64,000 nt of DNA from assembly GCF_003443995.1 (NCBI RefSeq), contig NZ_QWEY01000016.1, positions 23,487 to 87,486 of the forward strand, given 5' to 3'. Shown here one piece after another: positions 53,961 to 60,300 of this stretch. Position 1 is the stretch's first letter; each line of letters starts with the position of its first letter. The position numbers and the translations under genes were made by a program. Under the pieces are notes generated by a model. That model was given only the letters and a program-made list of their open reading frames with translations, searched no databases and was not told the origin of the DNA. This DNA comes from Pseudotabrizicola alkalilacus (GTDB lineage Bacteria > Pseudomonadota > Alphaproteobacteria > Rhodobacterales > Rhodobacteraceae).

Positions 53961-54581
53961 TCACGTTCGAACCCCGTATTTCTCCAGCGACATCCTTTGC
54001 AATTGTGCGTCATTTGCGTTCAGACTGCGGCGAAGCGTGCGTTTTGATACTTTCAGGCGGCTTGCAACGATGTCGATATCTTCACCTTCTATATAAATGG
54101 AAACATACGCCGCGGACACCTGGCTGATATTCAGGGAAGGCGGTCGCCCAACCCGACGCCCACCCTGACGCGCCGCCTCCATTCCAGCCCGCGTGCGTTC
54201 GCTGATGAGATTCCTTTCGAACTCCGATAACGCCGCCATCATATGGAAGACAAGTCTTCCGCCGGAACTGCTGGTATCTATTGCTTCGTTCAAGGAACGG
54301 AACTGGATTCCCCGCTTCCCAAACTGATCGACGAGTTCAACCAGACGTTTCAGGGAGCGGCCTAACCGATCCAATCGCCACACGATCAGCGTATCGCCTG
54401 TGCGGAGGTTGCCAATTGCCATGTCGAGTCCTGGCCTGGCGAACTCTGCTCCAGAAATTCCCTTGTCAGAGAAAATCTGTGTGCATCCGGCTGCTTTCAA
54501 AGCGGAAAGCTGAAGGTCGAGCCGCTGATCATCAGTTGACACCCGCGCGTAACCAACTGTTTTTATTTTCATATTTTTCAT
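53961..54581 (-). CDS. Serine recombinase (resolvase/invertase, Pin-like)
   Basis: This 206-residue small serine recombinase has its active Ser15 in GYARVSTDDQRLDLQ. Further catalytic-domain residues are in VWRLDRLGRSLKRLVELV and SEFERNLISERTRAGM, and a C-terminal helix-turn-helix follows RRVGRPP (about residues 150-195, VASRLKVSKRTLRRSL). All catalytic blocks look intact. Enzymes of this group resolve plasmid or transposon co-integrates or invert short segments. It is divergent from the surface-fibre operon, and the 207-base gap between them holds two facing copies of a 12-bp dyad. No transposase gene is adjacent. Confidence 0.92.
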   Translation of the reverse strand: MKNMKIKTVGYARVSTDDQRLDLQLSALKAAGCTQIFSDKGISGAEFARPGLDMAIGNLRTGDTLIVWRLDRLGRSLKRLVELVDQFGKRGIQFRSLNEAIDTSSSGGRLVFHMMAALSEFERNLISERTRAGMEAARQGGRRVGRPPSLNISQVSAAYVSIYIEGEDIDIVASRLKVSKRTLRRSLNANDAQLQRMSLEKYGVRT

Positions 54582-54668
54582 TCTGTTGCCCCCGATCTAT
54601 GCGAGCCCGGTTAAGGCAGGAAGATTCAACGGGATTTCCTCCATGTAAGCATGTCCAAGCTTGACGCA

Positions 54669-54680
54669 AAGGGTTCCCTT
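54669..54680 (+). repeat. Facing 12-bp repeat, copy L
   Basis: AAGGGTTCCCTT is the exact reverse complement of copy R (54777-54788). It sits inside a larger dyad, GACGCAAA (54663-54670) with TTTGCGTC (54681-54688). The two copies are palindromic except for the central TT or AA, which gives them opposite direction. Confidence 0.7.
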
Positions 54681-54704
54681 TTTGCGTCGACTCGGCTGCA
54701 TGTG

Positions 54705-54732
54705 TTGTCTACTTGGGTGAGGCTTGTAAATT
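54705..54732 (+). promoter_or_regulatory. Candidate promoter of the surface-fibre operon
   Basis: TTGTCT (54705-54710), a 16-bp spacer and TAAATT (54727-54732) form a fair sigma70-type match pointing toward 54789. A short dyad TTGGGT (54713-54718) and ACCCAA (54744-54749) straddles the -10 and could be an operator. The promoter lies between the two facing 12-bp repeats. Confidence 0.4.
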
Positions 54733-54772
54733 CAGCCACTTAGACCCAACTTAGGTGCTACCGAAACCGCTA

Positions 54773-54792
54773 CCATAAGGGAACCCTTATGG
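54773..54792 (+). promoter_or_regulatory. Perfect hairpin covering the Shine-Dalgarno and start codon
   Basis: CCATAAGGG (54773-54781), AA and CCCTTATGG (54784-54792) form a 9-bp dyad. It contains the purine-rich AAGGGA and the ATG (54789-54791) of the first operon gene, so in mRNA the ribosome-binding site and start codon could pair with each other. A 2-base loop is too tight, so one or two pairs must open. It also contains copy R of the 12-bp repeat (54777-54788). Confidence 0.6.
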
Positions 54793-55373
54793 ACCGGACT
54801 TCGAGCGAGAGTGCAGGCTTTGGGGTTGAACCTGCGGCACCGTGGTATCGGTCCGGGGGTAGCGATGCGGCATCAGGCTTCAGCGGCAGTGTAGCCGAGA
54901 ACTGCGATAAGATTTTTTATCGCACGCAATATTACGACATGTCATTTCCCCGCATCGTCGCCCTGCTCGGGGAGCCGGCAGATGCACGGCTCGCAAATAT
55001 TGCAGATTGGGTGCATGAGCTGGGAGGAACCCTGACAATCGCCGATTCCAGGGTGATCGGTCCCGGAAGGCGATCCGAAATATTGGACAGTTTCGATTTT
55101 TGCCTCGTGGACGCTGATCTGTTGGGCGAGGTCGAAGATACTGTCGATTATTGCTTGAAGCTACGCAAAGTTTGCCCGGATATGCCGATTCTTTTGCTGT
55201 CAAGCGAGGTTCGTGCACATGATCTGACCGCAGAGCGCATGGCAATTTGCGACGCGACTCTGCGCATGCCAATGGCTCGGGCTTCATTTTTCGAGGGTGT
55301 TGCTGCGGCAGTGAACAACAGCATGTTCAGGGTACAGCGCGCGCGCGACCGACAGGAACCCGGCCATGCGTGA
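54789..55373 (+). CDS. Pseudo-receiver-domain protein, first gene of the fibre operon
   Basis: This 194-residue cytosolic protein has a low-complexity N-terminus (residues 1-50, Ser/Gly/Ala-rich) followed by one receiver-like domain (about residues 53-178). It has the phosphoacceptor-like Asp108 in FDFCLVDADLLG and the strand PILLLSSEV, but the conserved Lys-Pro is replaced by LRMPMARA, and the N-terminal acidic pair is weak. It is probably a signalling protein that does not follow the normal phosphorelay. No output domain is visible. It overlaps the next gene by 8 bases. An internal start at Met51 is possible but has no ribosome-binding site. Confidence 0.72.
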   Translation: MDRTSSESAGFGVEPAAPWYRSGGSDAASGFSGSVAENCDKIFYRTQYYDMSFPRIVALLGEPADARLANIADWVHELGGTLTIADSRVIGPGRRSEILDSFDFCLVDADLLGEVEDTVDYCLKLRKVCPDMPILLLSSEVRAHDLTAERMAICDATLRMPMARASFFEGVAAAVNNSMFRVQRARDRQEPGHA

Positions 55374-55695
55374 TCCTTTTATTTCATATGGAAATAGAGA
55401 AGGTGCAGCAATTGCATATGCCGTTTTCTCAATCTTCGCAGGAGTATTGTGCCTGTTTGTTGGCCTGCTCATGTTTCCTTTCTGGTTCGGTGTGGGCTTT
55501 GCCATCGTGACATCCGTGTTTCTGATTCTCGCTTTTGCTGCCCTGCATATGCACGGCCGCAACAACAATTCCGGTCCGTCCGGAGAATCCGAATTCCTGA
55601 GAAGAATTGAACCATCGCAGGTGCAGGGAGCTGACGAGATGCGGTCCCACATCACCCGGTGCTGTGAGGAACAAAAGGGGCAGAAGAAAAAATGA
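55366..55695 (+). CDS. Small membrane protein of the fibre operon
   Basis: This 109-residue protein has two adjacent membrane segments (about residues 13-60: AAIAYAVFSIFAGVLCLFVG, LLMFPFWFGVGFAIVTSVFL and onward) and a polar, Lys-rich C-terminal tail with two Cys (ITRCCEEQKGQKKK). I recognise no family. It overlaps both neighbours (8 and 4 bases), so it is a true member of the operon. It may assist assembly in the inner membrane or interact with the pseudo-receiver protein; this is a guess from position. Confidence 0.7.
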   Translation: MRDPFISYGNREGAAIAYAVFSIFAGVLCLFVGLLMFPFWFGVGFAIVTSVFLILAFAALHMHGRNNNSGPSGESEFLRRIEPSQVQGADEMRSHITRCCEEQKGQKKK

Positions 55696-56408
55696 AACGA
55701 TCAAGAAAACCAGAGTCGGGTGTAAACCCGCACGGAATAAAGCATGGCCTGGGTGGCGCACCCACAACCGGACCGCGGCGTGTGAAGGCTGGGTGGCCGC
55801 TGGCAGGTATGACCTGCGCACTGATAACCAATGCGTGGATGCCGCAGCCCGCCCATGCAAACGGTTGGCTCGAAAGTCGGTCATGGCAGTTCGAGACCAG
55901 CGCGGACAAGGCAAATCAGTCGGCCGTGCTGGACATGATCGAACGCAAGAAGGGCGGCTACTATGATGGCTTCTCGACTACGGTCAACAACTACAGCAAC
56001 ACCAACATCGGCACGCAGGTCAACTGCAACAACGTCGCCGACGCAACCGGAAACATCGCGACCAACAGCCAGACCGCAAACTCACCGCAGGTCAGCAATA
56101 CTTCGGGCGTGACTTCGGGGGCCACCGGCAACGAGGCCCAGAATGGCACCAGCGGCAGCGACACGGCAGGCAACGGGTTGGGCAATGACCAGAATAACAG
56201 CGGCAACGTCAGCTCGGGCGTGGCGGGATCGAATTCATCCTCGTCGTCAGGCGCAATGAATATCGGTTCCAGCGATCAGGATCTGTCGAACAGCCAGACC
56301 AACACGGGCAATCAGACCGCCAGCATCACCGATAGCACCGCCTGTGCCATGGCTGGTGCCACGCTCAACGGCGAGGTCCAGTCCAACATCACCGGACCGC
56401 TGAACTGA
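55692..56408 (+). CDS. Asn/Ser/Gly-rich secreted protein (HfaA/curlin-like)
   Basis: This 238-residue protein has a long N-terminal region and a hydrophobic export segment at about residues 32-56, cleaved near PAHA/NG. The mature part is low-complexity and rich in Asn, Ser, Gly, Thr and Gln, with polar repeats such as VNNYSNTNIGTQVNC, TGNIATNSQTANS and LSNSQTNTGNQTASI. Two Cys (VNCNN and STACAM) flank the rich region and could form a disulfide. The composition and SQTNTGN motif resemble curlin subunits, the Caulobacter HfaA protein, and the second half of the repeat in the 1584-residue protein of this operon. Its likely role is a fibre subunit or nucleator secreted by the CsgG-like pore; that is inference. 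Confidence 0.7.
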   Translation: MKRSRKPESGVNPHGIKHGLGGAPTTGPRRVKAGWPLAGMTCALITNAWMPQPAHANGWLESRSWQFETSADKANQSAVLDMIERKKGGYYDGFSTTVNNYSNTNIGTQVNCNNVADATGNIATNSQTANSPQVSNTSGVTSGATGNEAQNGTSGSDTAGNGLGNDQNNSGNVSSGVAGSNSSSSSGAMNIGSSDQDLSNSQTNTGNQTASITDSTACAMAGATLNGEVQSNITGPLN

Positions 56409-56416
56409 GGCACGCC

Positions 56417-57340
56417 ATGAAACTCCAGAACACTTCCGGCGGGTTTCGCACCGCTCTTCTATCCGCTGCTGCCCTGACGCTGTCTGGCTGCCTTGAGACC
56501 GGTCAACTGGGCACCGTCCGACATGTCGCGGGCGAAACACCCATCATCAGCAGTACACCGGTGCGCAACGGTGTGACCCCTATGACCGAACCTCTGGCTT
56601 GTGTCGGTCGGCTGATACAATCCAAGCGCAGATCGTTGGGCATCGCAATCGGTGATGTCAAGGATTACACCGGCAAGCAGGGTCAGGACGAAGGTTTTGC
56701 CATCACGCAGGGCGGGGCGCTGATGGCGTATTCTGCCCTTGGCAAGATGGGCAAGGGCGTCCGGGTCCATGAACGGTTTGATACCCGGATTGCGGATGCC
56801 GAACTGGCCTACATCGCTCAGCGGCACTTGGGCGACGGGACGCAGCACACGGTCGATGATCCGGCAACAGGCGGCACGACCGACGTGCCGTGGAAACCCT
56901 ATTTCGGCGGCGGCATTCTGCAATCCGACTACTTCATCGTCGGCGGCATCACCGAGCTGAACTACAATATTCAGTCAGGCGGAGCCGAGGTCGCGATCAG
57001 CAATCTTGGTCCCAAGGCCCGCCGCTACACCATGAATATCGCCGTCGACCTGCGTGTCGTCGGCACCCAGAGTCTGCGCGTGTACGATACCGTCAGTGTC
57101 GAGAAACAGCTGACCGGATACGAGGTCGGCTTTGGCGTCTTCAGATTCTTCGGCGATTCGCTGTTTGATGTGAACGTCGGTGCAAAGAGCGCAGAGCCGC
57201 TGCAACTGGGGGTTCGAATGGCCATCGAAGCTGGCGTCCTGCAGCTGGTGGCTTCTGCCGCGGGGGTCGATCCGACACCCTGCATTCCGCCCGAGTTGAG
57301 TGCTGTTGCGTGGGACGCCGCAACACCAAGTAAATCGTAA
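56417..57340 (+). CDS. hfaB: CsgG/HfaB-like outer-membrane secretion lipoprotein
   Basis: This 307-residue lipoprotein has the lipobox LTLSGC with Cys25. The mature protein follows the HfaB/CsgG pattern: LGIAIGDVKDYTGKQGQDEGFAITQGGALMAYSALGKMG-type sequence near residues 75-115, ERFDTRIADAELAYIAQRHL near 120, PYFGGGILQSDYFIVGGITELNYN near 165, and ARRYTMNIAVDLRVVGTQSL near 200. CsgG forms the nine-fold curli export pore, and HfaB secretes and anchors the holdfast proteins HfaA and HfaD in Caulobacter. Here it lies 9 bases after the Asn-rich gene and 39 bases before the giant repeat gene, the same order as hfaA-hfaB-hfaD. Confidence 0.82.
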   Translation: MKLQNTSGGFRTALLSAAALTLSGCLETGQLGTVRHVAGETPIISSTPVRNGVTPMTEPLACVGRLIQSKRRSLGIAIGDVKDYTGKQGQDEGFAITQGGALMAYSALGKMGKGVRVHERFDTRIADAELAYIAQRHLGDGTQHTVDDPATGGTTDVPWKPYFGGGILQSDYFIVGGITELNYNIQSGGAEVAISNLGPKARRYTMNIAVDLRVVGTQSLRVYDTVSVEKQLTGYEVGFGVFRFFGDSLFDVNVGAKSAEPLQLGVRMAIEAGVLQLVASAAGVDPTPCIPPELSAVAWDAATPSKS

Positions 57341-57379
57341 GTTTTTAATAGAGCGGAAAATCCGCTTCCAGGAGGGACT

Positions 57380-60300
57380 ATGACTATGCATAGCAAGACC
57401 AGAGCACGATTGCTCACGGGGGTCGCCACTTCGGCGCTGGCCTCCCTGATCGCGAGTGGCACATTCGCGGCTGAAACGACCATTCCCGATTTCACCAACG
57501 CGGCGGCACTCGGTCACAAGGTCGAATTTGCCTCTGTGACGAACATCGGAAGCATTGGTGCCGTCGCGAGCGGCAATGTCGGCGGCATCACGGTTGTCGG
57601 CACCCAAGCGGGCACCAGCAACAGCGTCACCGCCAATACGGTGGAGGCCGCTGCGACGGCAAACGCCTTCACCAATACGATCGATCTCGCTCTGATCGCG
57701 GCCGCGCCGGTTGACGGCGTTGCTGCGCTCGGGCTTGCACAGAACACGGGAGTTGTTTCCTCGACTGCCGCCGACAATGCCTTGCGTGTCGACCTGACCG
57801 GCTTTGAGAGTGGCACTGCAGTCAACGACGGCAACACCATCCGCGCGACCAGCAATGTCAACACCGGCAGCACGACCATCTCTGGCGCGCTTCCGAATGG
57901 CTATGCTTCGGCAACGCCCGGATCTTCGGCCTCTAACACCGACACAACCTCTGCCGACGATCTGGTCGCAGCCGAGGGCAGTGTCGTTGCGACTTCGGTG
58001 CAGTTGAACGCTGCAGCCGGCAACTCTGCCTCGGCCAACGGCAATGCCATCACGCTGGAACTGAGCTCGGATACGTCGAACACCGTCGACTCGTCGCCTT
58101 CGGTCCGCAACAACGCCATCGCCTCAGCGATGACTGTCAACAGCGCGACCACTGCAATCGGTCTGGGATCGACCGATGCACCGGCCTTTACCGGGTCTGC
58201 GGTCGCGTCCAACCTGCAGTCCAACACGGGCAGTGCAAGTGCTATCACCGTTGGTTCTGAGATTTCGGCCGGGATCACCGGTTCTAACCCTGCCATTGCC
58301 GTCAACACGCTGGATGGCGGACTGGCAGTTGCGGGCAACACCATCTCCTCGTCCGCGACGGGTAACCGCGCGCTCGGCACAACTGGCAAATCTGGCATTG
58401 CGCTGACCATCGGCGACCAGTTGTCGGTTAATGGGCCACTTGCAAGCCCCGTCGCGGGCGCAGCTTTTGCCTACGATGCGGGCGATCTGGCCGGTTCAGC
58501 GACCGCCGATCTGGTGGTTCTGAACAATCAAGGCAACGTCGGTGGCCCCATTCAGGCGATCACCAGTGGCGCAGGCATCGGTGCCAACGTACAATCCATC
58601 GACGCCGGAACTGTCAGCGTTGCGTCTAACACCATCTCGGCACAGGGCACGGGCAACATCGCTTCCGCAGCCCTGACCAGCGGTAAGGATGCCGCAGCAT
58701 TCGCCGCCAGCGTCGCGATGGCCAGCCAGCAGACGAACACCGGTTCTGACATCAGAGTCGAGGCGACGGGCACTCAGATTGCGGCCGTTACTGGCGGCAC
58801 CGGATCCGGCGGCATGACCAGCGACAGCACTGTCGCTGCCACGGGCAACACCGTTTCGGCCACTGCCTATGGCAACAGCGCATCGCAATCGGTTGCACTT
58901 GAAGCGAACACCCTGAATGCAGCCGGCGGGTTGACATCGCTGACCGGTGGCACCGCTGGGGCGACCACTGACGGCAACGTATCGAGCACCGGTCTGGTGA
59001 CTGTCAGCAACCTGCAATCGAACTACAGCAGCGATGTAACGGCAATCACCGTTGGCTCCGAAATCGGAATTGACGCCGATACCCGTATCGCCGCTCCGGG
59101 TGATGTGGTGTCCGGCAGCACGCTGAGCGCGACAGGCAACCGTCAGGAAGCCGTGGCACTTGGCAGTTCGGCTGGCAATGCGCTGTCGCTGACCGGCAAT
59201 TCTGTCGGTTCGGGAGCCGGAGTTGCGAACGTGCAGATTGGCGGTGCAGGTGCTGACGTCGCTGCCGCGCTGGCCAGCGCACGGACAGGTGTGGTTGTCG
59301 GCACGCATGTCGCTGACAGCAGCATCGCCGTTTCCGGCACCATCCAGCGTGCAATCGGCTATGGTGCCTCGGTCACGAACAGTCTTGCCGCAGACGCAAA
59401 CACTGTGACGGCAGCTGCTGGCGGTTCGGGTTCGGCGCTCTTGATTGATCCGGTCGGAGTGCCGTTCCACGGCGCATCCCAGCCGACGGTTTCCAGCGCC
59501 TTTGGACTGCTGAATGACCAGTCGATCCTGGGCTCCGTGTCCGGCGGCGTCATGATGGTCGAGGTCGGTGTTGAGGTCGAAGGGGATCTGACCACCAGCT
59601 CCGCAAGCAACACCGGCAACGGTATTGTCGGTGCGGCCTATGCAACTGATGCAGCAAACACTCTGTCCATTGATGCCGGTTCGCTGACCACAGCGGCCTT
59701 CGGTTCTGTCGCGCAACTGACGAGCACGCAGGCAGTTGCCGGTGCGGCGTCGCGAGTGGATGCAACGGCTTATGCCCGCGTGACCACGGACATTGAAGAC
59801 GATGTTTCTGCGGCCACCATCGCGACCTCGACAAACCAGATCCAGGCTCTCAGCACGGGCAACCGTGTGACAAATGCCATGACGGTTGAGGCCAACGCGC
59901 TGGATACTGCTGCTTCGATCCCGTTCGTCAACACCGGCCCGGCGGGCATGAGCAACAACGCAGCCTTTGGCGTGACCAATGCCCAATCGGCAGCTGGCGC
60001 ATTCACTGCCAGCTTGCTGGATGATGAACTGGCTCCGACAGACTCGGCCCGGGTGCTGACCCGCCTTGGCTCCGATCTCTCGACGATCACCGGTTCCGCC
60101 GTGGCCACGGACGGCAACCAGTTGTCGGCTGCCGTGACCGCAAACTCGGCCGCGAACAGCATTTCAGCCGAAGGTAACCGTATCAACACCAGCATGGGTG
60201 TGCAGAACTACCAGCAGTCGTCGGCTGTTCTGGAAGCTTCGATCGGTCTTGCCGGTCTGCCTTCAGATCCGGGTGGTCCTTTCACCTTTTTCATTACTGC

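Noticed and set aside
54663..54688. Simple intrinsic terminator of the recombinase gene
   Set aside because: It lies upstream of the minus-strand recombinase start, not behind it, so a terminator role for that gene is impossible; treated as part of the switch/operator region.
58496..59986. 496-codon minus-strand frame
   Set aside because: It arises from the repetitive, stop-poor giant gene on the plus strand; its Arg/Cys-rich product is not protein-like.
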